This document shows positions 17,542-25,844 of a stretch of DNA of 64,000 nucleotides, piece after piece (the first letter of the stretch is position 1; every line of letters starts with the position of its first letter). This stretch comes from Morganella morganii. Its GTDB lineage: Bacteria; Pseudomonadota; Gammaproteobacteria; Enterobacterales; Enterobacteriaceae. The notes under the pieces were generated by a model that did no database searches, was not told the origin of the DNA, and saw nothing but the letters and a program-made list of their open reading frames with translations. The position numbers and the translations under genes were made by a program. Location of the stretch: the NCBI RefSeq assembly GCF_019243775.1, contig NZ_CP069157.1, positions 434,001 through 498,000 on the forward strand, in the 5' to 3' direction.

Positions 17542-18305
17542 CCCTTATAAGCTGGCTGCGCGAAGTGGGCAGCAATATGTTCTGGTGTCACATGATAGAG
17601 TGCCGCCAGGGTTTCCGGTGTGAGCAGCGCGGCAGGTTTATCCTGGCAGGCGGGGCTGTCTTTGCTGAGCATCACAATGCTGTCTGCCACGGCGGCCGCA
17701 TGCTGCGGGTGGTGGGTGGACATCAGCACGGTGATCCCTCTCTCACGTAACTGTTCGATTTTATTCAGTAATTTTATCTGATTGCCGAAATCGAGGCTGG
17801 CCGCCGGTTCATCCATAATCAGCAGCCCCGGCTGTTGTACAAGGGCGCGGGCAATCAGTACCAGCTGTTTTTCCCCGCCGCTCAGGCAGGAATAGGAGCG
17901 CTGTGCCAGATGGGCGATCCCCATATGATCCAGTTCCTGCTCTGCCATCTGCCGTTCAGCGCGTCCCGGGGCGGCAAACAGGGAGAGATGGGCACTGCGT
18001 CCGAGTGCGACCATATCCGCCACCCGGAAAGAAAACGGCATATTGTGCGCCTGCGGCACATAGGCAACGCGGCGGGCGAGTGCGGCGGCACTCCAGTCAC
18101 GCAGCGGTGTGTTATCAATGCGGATCTCCCCGGCCTTTGGTGGTAACAGGCCGAGCAGGGTTTTCATCAGCGTGGTTTTGCCGCAGCCGTTGGCACCGAG
18201 CAGACAGATAATTTCTCCCTGATGTAATTGCAGATTTATGTCAGTGAGTATTAACTTCTCTCCGTAGCCGACCGCCAGGCCGCGGGTGGTCAGGACATCG
18301 CTCAT
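17532..18305 (-). CDS. ABC transporter ATP-binding protein, FecE/BtuD type
   Basis: Cytoplasmic ATPase subunit (257 aa) of a type II (vitamin B12/siderophore-class) importer. Walker A is LLGANGCGKTTLMKTLLGLL, the Q-loop region is RVAYVPQAHNMPF, the signature is LSGGEKQLVLIARALVQQPG, and Walker B is LLIMDEPAASLDFG, with the switch His in STHHPQHA. It overlaps the permease gene by 4 bp. The type II architecture is shared by Haemophilus MolBC (molybdate/tungstate) as well as Fe-siderophore and B12 systems, so the class alone does not define the substrate. Confidence 0.93.
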   Translation of the reverse strand: MSDVLTTRGLAVGYGEKLILTDINLQLHQGEIICLLGANGCGKTTLMKTLLGLLPPKAGEIRIDNTPLRDWSAAALARRVAYVPQAHNMPFSFRVADMVALGRSAHLSLFAAPGRAERQMAEQELDHMGIAHLAQRSYSCLSGGEKQLVLIARALVQQPGLLIMDEPAASLDFGNQIKLLNKIEQLRERGITVLMSTHHPQHAAAVADSIVMLSKDSPACQDKPAALLTPETLAALYHVTPEHIAAHFAQPAYKGCS

Positions 18306-19315
18306 CCGTTCCTCCGGGTCTGCAACAGCAGAAAAATAAAGAAAGGTGCGCCGACCGCAGATGTCAGAATGCCGAGCGGCAGTTCAATCGGGGCAATGGT
18401 GCGTGCCAGTGTGTCTGTCAGCAGCAGCATGATGGCGCCGATCAGCAGTGACACCGGCAACTGGTGGCTGAAGTTAGCACCCACTAACAAGCGGGTGATA
18501 TGCGGGACAATCAGCCCGAGCCAGCCGATAATTCCCGCGACAGAGACCGCACTTGCGGTGATCAGGGTGGCGGAGGCAATAAAAATCAGCCGCGTCACGG
18601 TGACATTCAACCCGAGTGCGCGGGCTTCTTCATCACTCAGGCTGAGCAGATTCATACGCCAGCGCAGCAACAGAAGCGGCACCATCCCGGCGAAAATCAG
18701 CGGGGCGGTGGTTTTAATATCATCCGGTGAAATCGCGGACAGGCCGCCGAGCAGCCAGAAGGTCATGGCGGGCAGTTGGGTATAGGGATCGGCCAGAATT
18801 TTCATCAGGGAAATGGCCGAGCCGCACAGGGCACTGACAGCGATCCCGACCAGCACCAGCGCCAGTACCGGATCATGCTGACGCGCCAGCCGGGCGACAG
18901 AATAGACCAGGGCAACCACACACAGCCCGCCGGTGAAGGCGAACAGCTGGATAGTGAGCATTGACTGACCTGCAAAAATTCCTAGGATCGCACCAACCCC
19001 GGCACCTGCGGAAACACCCAGGATATCCGGTGAAACCAGCGGGTTACGGAACATGCCCTGATACGCCGCCCCGGCTATCGCCAGTCCGCCGCCGATAATC
19101 AGTGCGGCGGCAATGCGCGGCAGACGGATTTGCCAGAAGACTGTCATATCACGGCTCAGCGCCGGATCATCCGCGCCGCTGTTGCCGGTGATTTTCGCCT
19201 GCACCACATCCCACAGTTGCTGCGGAGTCAGTGAGAACTTACCAACATTCAGAGCAATGCCGGTGACCAGCACCAGCAGCACAAGCAGTAACAGGGTTTT
19301 GGCGGAGGTGGTCAT
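18302..19315 (-). CDS. ABC transporter permease, FecCD/BtuC type
   Basis: Inner-membrane permease (337 aa) with about ten helices. Family landmarks are RLPRIAAALIIGGGLAIAGA, YQGMFRNPLVSPDILGVSAG, FWLLGGLSAISPDD and the cytoplasmic coupling segment AGIIGWLGLIVPHITRLLVGA. It would form a homodimer with two copies of the adjacent ATPase. It overlaps the binding-protein gene and the ATPase gene by 4 bp each, so it is translationally coupled to both. The frameshift in the upstream binding-protein gene may lower its translation. Confidence 0.93.
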   Translation of the reverse strand: MTTSAKTLLLLVLLVLVTGIALNVGKFSLTPQQLWDVVQAKITGNSGADDPALSRDMTVFWQIRLPRIAAALIIGGGLAIAGAAYQGMFRNPLVSPDILGVSAGAGVGAILGIFAGQSMLTIQLFAFTGGLCVVALVYSVARLARQHDPVLALVLVGIAVSALCGSAISLMKILADPYTQLPAMTFWLLGGLSAISPDDIKTTAPLIFAGMVPLLLLRWRMNLLSLSDEEARALGLNVTVTRLIFIASATLITASAVSVAGIIGWLGLIVPHITRLLVGANFSHQLPVSLLIGAIMLLLTDTLARTIAPIELPLGILTSAVGAPFFIFLLLQTRRNG

Positions 19316-20342
19316 CGGGCGGATAACAGACTGTTAATCTGTGCCTCCGGCAGCGGAGAGCGATAGAACAGGCTGAAAAACAAACCAGTGTCTGCTTTCA
19401 GATCGGTACTCTCCGGTTCAAACTGTGCCTGAAGGCGGCGCAGCCCCAGCAACCGGTTCAGTCCCGGCGGGCTGTCGAGCCAGCCGAACGGCAGCCCGGC
19501 ATAGTAAAAGACCTGTTTATTCTTCACTGCATCCAGGCTCTGCCAGACCTCACCCTGCATAATGGCATCATACGTCACGGCATCCTGGGCGATAATAAAA
19601 TCCGGGTTCCACTGCAGTAACTGTTCGAAAGAGACTTCCGCCAGCCCCTGCATATCCGGGACATCCGCGACATTCTCAAACCCCAGTAATTCCGGGGCTT
19701 CGCTGTGAATCGAACCACGCAGACCGGTTTGCAGGCCTTTCGCGCCGCGAGCCAGATAAAAACGGCGTTTGTGTGTCTGACGATCAGCAAAAGCAGCAGC
19801 ATCCAGCAGCCATTTTTCCGCCAGTTGTGCCTGTTGTTCCGTGCGTTCTGTTTCCCCCAGCAATGCACCGGCCTGACGCAGCAGATCCGGGGTTTGTGTC
19901 AGATTGCCGGACAACAGAATATACGGAATGCCGGTCTGGCGGCTGAAACGGGCGGCCTGTGAACGGTAAGTGTCATCGGTCAGCCCGCTGTCAACAATCA
20001 CATCCGGCGCCAGCGCCAGCAGGGTTTCCGGGGAGAGGGTACTGCCGCGTCCGGAGAGGCGTCCGGTGACCGGCAGCGCGCGCCAGCGGGGGGCAAAATA
20101 CGGGTTATTTTTTACTGACAGGGAGGCGAAGCCCGGCAGTTTTTCCGGGCGACCGCAAACAGCAGCTGATCAGTCGGCGGGCCGCTGCTGACCACACGGT
20201 GAATGGCTTCCGGCGGCGGAAGCTGACCATAAATAAAGACCTGAGAGGCAGTTTCCGGCGCGGCAACGGCTGACAATGCCGGGAAAGTGAACAGCAGTGC
20301 GCAGCAGAAAAGAAATCCGGAGCAGGGGCGGTTAAGTGTCAT
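19312..20342 (-). pseudogene. Periplasmic substrate-binding protein of the importer, interrupted by a frameshift
   Basis: Binding-protein gene of the FecBCD-type importer, split over two frames. The first part (20342 down to about 20150) encodes a signal peptide (LFCCALLFTFPALSAVAA) and VFIYGQLPPPEAIHRVVSSG...QLLFAVA, then runs out of frame to a stop. The second part continues as PEKLPGFASLSVKNNPYFAP, then LALAPDVIVDSGLTDDTYRS, and on to the stop at 19312 in another frame. Reinstating one G in the GGG at 20147-20149 (a CCC run on the coding strand) restores one open frame of about 343 codons. It is either a genuine inactivating deletion or a sequencing or assembly error. The domain is the TroA/BtuF-like class III binding protein. 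It is first in the operon, 20 bp after a ModE-like box. Confidence 0.85.
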
Positions 20343-20361
20343 CGTGATCAGTCGTCATTAT

Positions 20362-20385
20362 CGTTATATGTATTGTTATACAGCG
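20362..20385 (-). promoter_or_regulatory. ModE-like palindrome before the importer operon
   Basis: CGTTATAT-N8-ATACAGCG matches the ModE palindrome CGTTATAT-N8-ATATAACG in 8/8 and 6/8 arm positions. It sits 20 bp upstream of the binding-protein start codon, the same position as the copy at 15744-15767 relative to the receptor gene. The pair argues for common control by molybdate-loaded ModE. Confidence 0.62.
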
Positions 20386-20542
20386 GGACGTTAGCGCAGA
20401 GCATGAGGTGAGTCAATAAAATCAGCGGTAAATAGGGAAGTAAGTCAAAAGAAGGTAAAATTCCGGGTGGAATACGGTATAACTACGGCCTCTTTCGGCG
20501 GATATGACGACACACAGACCAGTCTGTATTAAGATAAGCACT

Positions 20543-21538
20543 ATGAAGAAAAAACGCCCTTCGTTACAGGACGTGGCTGACCGCGTTGGTGTAACCAAAA
20601 TGACTATCAGCCGCTTTTTGCGTAACCCCGAACAGGTTTCCGAAAAACTGCGCGGCACGATTGCCCGTACCCTTGATGAACTGGGGTATATCCCGAACCG
20701 GGTGCCGGATATTTTATCCAATGCCACCAGCCGGGCTATCGGCGTGCTGCTGCCCTCGCTGACCAACCAGGTGTTTGCGGAAGTGATCCGCGGTATCGAA
20801 ACCGTGACGGATGCGGCCGGTTATCAGACAATGCTGGCGCACTACGGCTATCAGGCGGAGAAAGAAGAAGATCGCCTGGTCTCCCTGTTGTCTTACAATA
20901 TCGACGGCCTGATCCTGGCCGAACGCACCCACACCCCGCGCACCCTGAAAATGCTGGCCACCGCCGGTATTCCGGTGGTTGAGCTGATGGACAGCGTCTC
21001 CCCCTGCTATGATTCCGCCGTCGGGCTGGATAACCGGCTCGCGTCATTTGAAATGACGCAGGCCATGATTGCACGCGGCTGCCGCCGTGTGATTTACCTC
21101 GGCGCGCGCCATGACGAACGGACATTCATGCGCCTTCAGGGTTATGAACAGGCTATGCGGGATGCCGGGCTTGAACCGGGCAATGTGATGACGCAGGAAA
21201 GCTCCTCGTATTCGCTGGGGGCGAGACAACTGCACCAGGTCAGAGCTGATTATCCGGATGCTGACGGGCTGTTCTGTACCAACGATGACCTTGCTATCGG
21301 TGCTGTTTTTGAGTGTCAGCGCCTCGGGATCCGCATCCCGCAGGATCTGGCGGTTGCCGGGTTCCACGGCCATGATGTCGGCCGTGTGATGACCCCGAAA
21401 CTGGCGAGTGTCCTCACACCCCGTGATCTGATGGGCCGCCGTGCGGCAGAAGTGCTGCTGGCACGTCTGCGCGGCGAACTGCCGCCTCAGCAGATAGTGG
21501 ATGTCGGCTTCGAATTATTACCGGGAGAGAGTATTTAA
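20543..21538 (+). CDS. gntR: Gluconate repressor GntR (LacI family)
   Basis: Represses gluconate genes and is released by gluconate. It has 331 aa, the exact length of E. coli GntR, and is near-identical in the helix-turn-helix: MKKKRPSLQDVADRVGVTKM and RFLRNPEQVSEKLRG. The hinge region GYIPNRVPDILSNATSRAIGVLLPSLTNQVFAEV and the sugar-binding core (ILAERTHTPRTLKML, FCTNDDLAIGA, GFHGHDVG) are also conserved. ATG 20543 is chosen because it gives the conserved MKKKRP N-terminus; an upstream in-frame ATG at 20504 would add 13 unrelated residues. It is divergent from the importer operon and precedes gntK-gntU in the same orientation. Confidence 0.96.
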   Translation: MKKKRPSLQDVADRVGVTKMTISRFLRNPEQVSEKLRGTIARTLDELGYIPNRVPDILSNATSRAIGVLLPSLTNQVFAEVIRGIETVTDAAGYQTMLAHYGYQAEKEEDRLVSLLSYNIDGLILAERTHTPRTLKMLATAGIPVVELMDSVSPCYDSAVGLDNRLASFEMTQAMIARGCRRVIYLGARHDERTFMRLQGYEQAMRDAGLEPGNVMTQESSSYSLGARQLHQVRADYPDADGLFCTNDDLAIGAVFECQRLGIRIPQDLAVAGFHGHDVGRVMTPKLASVLTPRDLMGRRAAEVLLARLRGELPPQQIVDVGFELLPGESI

Positions 21539-21573
21539 CGGCTCCCGGCCCTTCCTGAAGTGACAGGAATTTC

Positions 21574-21595
21574 ATTTGAGATAACTGTCACAATT
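21574..21595 (+). promoter_or_regulatory. CRP site upstream of gntK
   Basis: TGAGA-TAACTG-TCACA matches the CRP consensus TGTGA-N6-TCACA in 9 of 10 positions. It is about 130 bp before gntK. E. coli gntK and gntT are CRP-activated and GntR-repressed, which fits. Confidence 0.72.
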
Positions 21596-21645
21596 TGTTC
21601 ATCCGAAAACAGTGTTTGATTGCATTGTAACCATATCCGTTGGTA

Positions 21646-21674
21646 ATGTTACCGGTAATAGTTACCGGTAACAT
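21646..21674 (+). promoter_or_regulatory. Two adjacent GntR operators
   Basis: Two palindromic cores TTACCGGTAA (21649-21658 and 21662-21671) lie 13 bp apart. Extended, they read ATGTTACCGGTAATAG and TAGTTACCGGTAACAT, close to the E. coli gnt operator ATGTTACCCGTAACAT. They lie 35-63 bp before the gntK start, and the gntR gene is immediately upstream. Confidence 0.85.
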
Positions 21675-21708
21675 ATCCGGTGATAATGACCGCATAAGAG
21701 GAATTGTT

Positions 21709-22251
21709 ATGAGTGATAGCCAAAAACCACATCACGCCTTTGTTTTGATGGGGGTTTCCGGCTGCGGAAAATCCGCTGTGGCTAACGGGGTTGCTACCGG
21801 GCTGAATGCGGCCTTTCTGGACGGGGATTACCTGCATCCGCGTGCCAATATCGAAAAAATGGCGGCCGGGCACCCGCTGAATGATGCCGATCGTGAACCG
21901 TGGCTGAAAGCCATCAACGACGCGATTTTTGCTATGCAGCGGACCAATGAGCTTTCGGTGATTGTCTGTTCGGCGCTGAAAAAAAGCTACCGCGATATCC
22001 TGCGCCGCCAGAATAAAAACCTGTCATTTATCTGGCTGAAAGGGGATTTTGAGCTGATCGAAAGCCGCCTGAAAGCCCGCAAAGGGCATTTCTTCAAACC
22101 GGAAATGCTGATCACACAGTTTGATACCTTAGAAGCACCGGACACTGCCGCAGAGCAGGATGTACAGGTGCTGGACATTCAGCCGCCGCTTGAGGATGTG
22201 ATCGCGGGCGCGGTTCAGATTATCAGACAGGTTTCCGGAGGTCAGTCATGA
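21709..22251 (+). CDS. gntK: Gluconokinase GntK
   Basis: Phosphorylates gluconate to 6-phosphogluconate with ATP. It has 180 aa; Walker A is VLMGVSGCGKSAVANGVA, followed by LDGDYLHPRANIEKMAAGHPLNDADR, the family substrate segment, then VCSALKKSYRDILRR and WLKGDFELIESRLKARKGHFFKPEMLITQF. ATG 21709 follows AAGAGGAATTGTT; longer in-frame starts would run through the GntR operators. It overlaps gntU by 4 bp (ATGA), so kinase and permease are translationally coupled. Confidence 0.96.
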   Translation: MSDSQKPHHAFVLMGVSGCGKSAVANGVATGLNAAFLDGDYLHPRANIEKMAAGHPLNDADREPWLKAINDAIFAMQRTNELSVIVCSALKKSYRDILRRQNKNLSFIWLKGDFELIESRLKARKGHFFKPEMLITQFDTLEAPDTAAEQDVQVLDIQPPLEDVIAGAVQIIRQVSGGQS

Positions 22252-23585
22252 CAACATTAACCCTGGTGTTAACCGCCGCCGGGTCGGTATTACTGCTGCT
22301 GTTCCTGGTGATGGTGGCGCGGCTGCATGCGTTCGTGGCACTGATGATTGTGGCTATCGGCGCGGGGCTGTTTTCCGGCATGCCGCTGGAGCAGATCACA
22401 CAGACCATGCAGAACGGCATGGGCGGCACGCTCGGTTTCCTGGCGATAGTGGTCGCGCTCGGGGCGATGTTCGGCAAAATCCTGCATGAAACCGGCGCAC
22501 TCGACCAGATAGCTGTCAAACTACTGAATTCCTTCGGTGAAAAACGGGCGCATTACGCGCTGGGGATCGCCGGGCTTATCTGCGCTCTGCCGCTGTTCTT
22601 TGATGTGGCGATTGTCCTGCTGATCGGTGTGGTCTTCGCTGTTGCCCGTCGTACCGGCGGTAACGTGGTGCGCCTGGCTATCCCGCTGTTTGCCGGTGTG
22701 GCGGCGGCTGCCTGCTTCCTGCTGCCGGGACCGACCCCGATGCTGCTGGCAGACCAGATGAATGCAGATTTCGGCTGGATGATCCTGATCGGCCTGTGTG
22801 CGGCGATCCCGGGTATGATCCTGGCAGGACCCCTGTTCGGTAACTTTATCAGTAAGTTTGTCACCCTGGAGCTGCCGGAAGACCTGACTGAACCGGCTCT
22901 CGGACAACACAAGATGCCATCGTTTGGCCTGAGCCTGGCGCTGGTACTGTTCCCGCTGGTGCTGGTCGGTCTGAAAACCATTGCTGCGCCGATGGTGGAT
23001 CCGGATTCAAAACTGCACGCCTGGCTGGTGTTTATCGGACACCCGTTCCTGGCGATCCTGATTGCCTGTCTGGTGGCGATTTACGGCCTGGCAATCCGCC
23101 GTGGCATGAGCCGCAATAAAGTCATGGAAATCTGTTCTGCTGCTATTCAGCCAGCCGGGATTATCCTGCTGGTGACCGGTGCCGGCGGTGTGTTCAAACA
23201 GGTGCTGGTGGATTCCGGCGTAGGTCCGGCACTGGGTGAATCACTGATTGGTGCGGGGCTGCCGATTGCTGCTGCCTGTTTTGTCCTCTCTGCCGCCGTC
23301 CGTGTGATCCAGGGCTCTGCAACCGTTGCCTGTCTGACCACCGTCGGTCTGGTACTGCCGGTTATCGGTGAACTGGGCTATTCCGGCGCACAGCTGGCGG
23401 CTCTGTCTGTTTGTATCGCGGGCGGCTCTATTGTGCTGAGCCACGTGAACGACTCCGGTTTCTGGCTGTTCGGTAAATTTACCGGTGCCACCGAAGCACA
23501 GACCCTGAAGACCTGGACACTGATGGAAACCATCCTGGGAACCACCGGGGCGCTTGTCGGTATGCTGTTCTTCGCCTTCCTGTAA
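22248..23585 (+). CDS. gntU: Gluconate permease GntU (GntP family)
   Basis: Inner-membrane gluconate:H+ symporter, 445 aa with 12-14 hydrophobic segments. It aligns throughout with E. coli GntU (446 aa): MTTLTLVLTAAGSVLLLLFL, MGGTLGFLAIVVALGAMFGK, FAGVAAAACFLLPGPTPMLL, AGGVFKQVLVDSGVGPALGE, and the C-terminal HVNDSGFWLFGKFTGATEAQ. The last of these is a GntP-family hallmark. It is translationally coupled to gntK and followed by a terminator. GntU-type carriers are the low-affinity members of the family in E. coli. Confidence 0.96.
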   Translation: MTTLTLVLTAAGSVLLLLFLVMVARLHAFVALMIVAIGAGLFSGMPLEQITQTMQNGMGGTLGFLAIVVALGAMFGKILHETGALDQIAVKLLNSFGEKRAHYALGIAGLICALPLFFDVAIVLLIGVVFAVARRTGGNVVRLAIPLFAGVAAAACFLLPGPTPMLLADQMNADFGWMILIGLCAAIPGMILAGPLFGNFISKFVTLELPEDLTEPALGQHKMPSFGLSLALVLFPLVLVGLKTIAAPMVDPDSKLHAWLVFIGHPFLAILIACLVAIYGLAIRRGMSRNKVMEICSAAIQPAGIILLVTGAGGVFKQVLVDSGVGPALGESLIGAGLPIAAACFVLSAAVRVIQGSATVACLTTVGLVLPVIGELGYSGAQLAALSVCIAGGSIVLSHVNDSGFWLFGKFTGATEAQTLKTWTLMETILGTTGALVGMLFFAFL

Positions 23586-23604
23586 CACTTCTGTTTTCAC
23601 TCTC

Positions 23605-23638
23605 CGGCAGCGGGTTATTAAAATCCGCTGCCGTTTTT
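23605..23638 (+). terminator. Rho-independent terminator of gntKU
   Basis: A perfect 9-bp stem CGGCAGCGG / CCGCTGCCG with an 11-nt loop is followed by TTTTTAT, 19 bp after the gntU stop. Confidence 0.9.
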
Positions 23639-23754
23639 ATCACTCCCCGCCGTCTGCATAAAGCCTCCGTTTTCTCCGCCGATAGTTAATGTGTCCCCGG
23701 CGGCAATCTGCGCTATTTCCCTGAGTTGTGTTATCTGTCTTAACCGGAATTAAC

Positions 23755-24816
23755 ATGCTGAATATAATGAAAAAATGGTTTTTTCTGCAAAAGAAACAGT
23801 CCGCAATCCCCGGGGAAGTGCCGGCGGTTTTTCCGGAACCGGCAACGCGAGCGGTGATGGCAGACAGTGATGAACAGCAGTGCGTTCACGGTGAAATTTT
23901 GTGCCGGCATTTGCTGGAGGGTATGGCGGTGATAGAAATTATCCGCAATTCTCTGCTGGATTCCGGCACCCGGCTTGCCGGGGAGCAGGGCACTCTGGAT
24001 GAAATCGCGCTGCATAACAGTGAAACACGCCGCTACATGCAGGAGTTGTGCAGTGTGCTGGATGATATCAGTGAGCACGCGGATAAAGGGCTTGATTACA
24101 CACAAAAGCTGATCTCAGTGCTGGGGCAGATTAATCAGAACATTAATAATATCGAACGACTGGCCAACCAGACGAACCTGCTGGCGGTTAACTCAGCGAT
24201 TGAAGCTTCCCATGTCGGCAGCCGGGGGGCCGGGTTTTCGGTCATCGCCCGGGAAATAAAACAATTATCCGGCGAAATTCAGAACGAAGCCATCAATATC
24301 ACCGCTTTTACCGGCAAAATAAAGTCACATGCCAACTCGATTTATACGGATGCGGAAGATAACCAGAAGCTGGTGAGCTGTATCCGTAATATTGCGGTTC
24401 AGACGGACGAACGCTTACAGAGTATGATCACCATTTCTTCGCGGATGGAGGCGATCATCCGGTTTGTGGCGGTGCAGCAATTTCTCAATACCGTCAAACT
24501 GGATCATGTTATCTGGAAAGGGGATATCTACCGCCGCCTGCTGGACGGAAACGCTGATTTATCGGTTAATGACCACACACAGTGCCGTCTCGGCAAATGG
24601 TATTACGCGGACGAAGGACAGCGGTTTACCGGCCATGATGCCTACCGGAAACTGGAAAGGCCGCACCGGCTGGTACATCTTTCCGGGCGCCTGGCGCTGG
24701 AAGCCCGGGCGAAGGGCTCACTTCATGATGAAGAACTGCATTTGTCGGCAATGGAAGATGCCAGCCGCGAAGTGATTGAAAACATCGATGATCTGCTGGT
24801 ATCGATCAGTTACTGA
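23755..24816 (+). CDS. Soluble methyl-accepting chemotaxis-type protein with a C-terminal CZB (zinc-binding) domain
   Basis: Probable cytoplasmic chemoreceptor of 353 aa. No membrane segment or periplasmic sensor is present. Coiled-coil signalling helices surround the hairpin-tip core IERLANQTNLLAVNSAIEAS / RGAGFSVIAREIKQLS, which interacts with CheA/CheW. The C-terminal ~120 residues are a CZB domain: LDHVIWKGDIYRRLL, CRLGKWYYADEG and RPHRLVHL supply the zinc-ligand His and Cys pattern, as in Helicobacter TlpD (hypochlorite sensing) and E. coli DgcZ (zinc). ATG 23755 is used; it follows GGAATTAAC. The signalling part is short for a full receptor. It is a single-gene unit between gntU and a convergent operon. 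Confidence 0.87.
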   Translation: MLNIMKKWFFLQKKQSAIPGEVPAVFPEPATRAVMADSDEQQCVHGEILCRHLLEGMAVIEIIRNSLLDSGTRLAGEQGTLDEIALHNSETRRYMQELCSVLDDISEHADKGLDYTQKLISVLGQINQNINNIERLANQTNLLAVNSAIEASHVGSRGAGFSVIAREIKQLSGEIQNEAINITAFTGKIKSHANSIYTDAEDNQKLVSCIRNIAVQTDERLQSMITISSRMEAIIRFVAVQQFLNTVKLDHVIWKGDIYRRLLDGNADLSVNDHTQCRLGKWYYADEGQRFTGHDAYRKLERPHRLVHLSGRLALEARAKGSLHDEELHLSAMEDASREVIENIDDLLVSISY

Positions 24817-24819
24817 AAG

Positions 24820-24841
24820 AAAAACCCCCGGAATCCGGGGG
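24820..24841 (-). terminator. Rho-independent terminator of the kinase-permease operon
   Basis: A stem CCCCCGG / CCGGGGG with a 3-nt loop; reading the minus strand, it is followed by TTTTT. It lies 38 bp beyond the PfkB kinase stop and may also limit transcripts of the chemoreceptor gene coming the other way. Confidence 0.78.
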
Positions 24842-24878
24842 CTGAGTGAACATCGCTGTCGGGTAAACGGGCGGTGTT

Positions 24879-25835
24879 TCAGAGGTGGTGATGTAAAAAC
24901 TCACTCAGTTCAGAGCGGGTGGGTGCGCCGTCAGAGCCCGGGCGGCTGACCACAATGGCCGCCACCGCATTACCGGTCCGTACGGCATCCGTGAGCGGTT
25001 GTCCGCAGGCCAGTCCGGCGAGAACACCGGCACAGTGGCTGTCTCCGGCGGCAATGGTATCGGCTACCGGCACTTTGTACGCCGGGATTCTGACCGGCTG
25101 TTGTCCCGGCTGGCACACCACAGCGCCTTCTTTATCAAAGCGGGCGATCAGCGGCAGGCCGTAGCTGTCGGCAAACGCCTGTGCATCGTCTGTCTGTATC
25201 TCAGACTGTTTTCCGCCCTGCGGATTGAGCTGTGCCAGCTCATCACGGTTGACGGTCAGCAGCGGTTTTTTCGCCAGCAGCTTTTCAATAAAGTCCGGAT
25301 CAATGTCCCGCAGACGCGGACCGAAATCCGCAAACAGGGTTTTATCCGCACTCTGTGCCAGCAGCCAGTTGCGCAGCGGCGCGCTTTCCGGACTGACCAG
25401 TTCGTAACCGGAGACATAAATCAGGGCATTGTCCGGTACCGGAATTTGTGCGAGCAGCGCGTCACTCCAGTGCTGCTCACAGCCTTCGATGGTGATGAAT
25501 GTGCGTTCTTTGCTTTCCTCCACCAGCGCCAGACACCAGCCGTTATCGTGCGTCGGATGGCGCAGCAGAACCGGCAGATTTTCCTTTTCCATCGCGGCGG
25601 TGACCTGTTTTCCCCAACTGCCGTTTCCGGCGGGAATGCCATTGACCGGTGTAATACCGAGACGGCTCAGCGCGCGGGCGACATTAAAGGCGCAGCCGCC
25701 GATCTGCTGCCCGAGCGGCAGGGCGCTGATATCATCCCCGCTGTGCGGCAGTGCATTCACTTCCAGCATCACATCGCCGAAAGCCGCGCCGATAACCACG
25801 ACCGGGCGCTGTGGTGTCAGTAATGTTACATCCAT
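24879..25835 (-). CDS. yegV: PfkB-family sugar/nucleoside kinase (YegV-like)
   Basis: A 318-aa cytoplasmic kinase of the ribokinase fold. The N-terminal segment has VVVIGAAFGDVMLEVNALPH and the GG motif GGCAFNVARALSRLG. The C-terminal signature ADTIAAGDSHCAGVLAGLAC carries the DTxxAGD catalytic base and anion hole. The substrate is not evident; members phosphorylate ribose, nucleosides or pseudouridine. The gene set kinase, ADP-ribosylglycohydrolase, transporter and GntR regulator parallels E. coli yegV-yegU-yegT-yegW, with a different permease. It lies 9 bp after the permease gene and ends the operon. A nucleoside kinase role is inferred from this context. Confidence 0.82.
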   Translation of the reverse strand: MDVTLLTPQRPVVVIGAAFGDVMLEVNALPHSGDDISALPLGQQIGGCAFNVARALSRLGITPVNGIPAGNGSWGKQVTAAMEKENLPVLLRHPTHDNGWCLALVEESKERTFITIEGCEQHWSDALLAQIPVPDNALIYVSGYELVSPESAPLRNWLLAQSADKTLFADFGPRLRDIDPDFIEKLLAKKPLLTVNRDELAQLNPQGGKQSEIQTDDAQAFADSYGLPLIARFDKEGAVVCQPGQQPVRIPAYKVPVADTIAAGDSHCAGVLAGLACGQPLTDAVRTGNAVAAIVVSRPGSDGAPTRSELSEFLHHHL

Positions 25836-25844
25836 CAGTTCCGT

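Noticed and set aside
20147-20149. Phase-variable homopolymer in the binding-protein gene
   Set aside because: The run is only three bases (four if restored), too short for efficient slipped-strand switching; a simple deletion or sequencing error is more likely.
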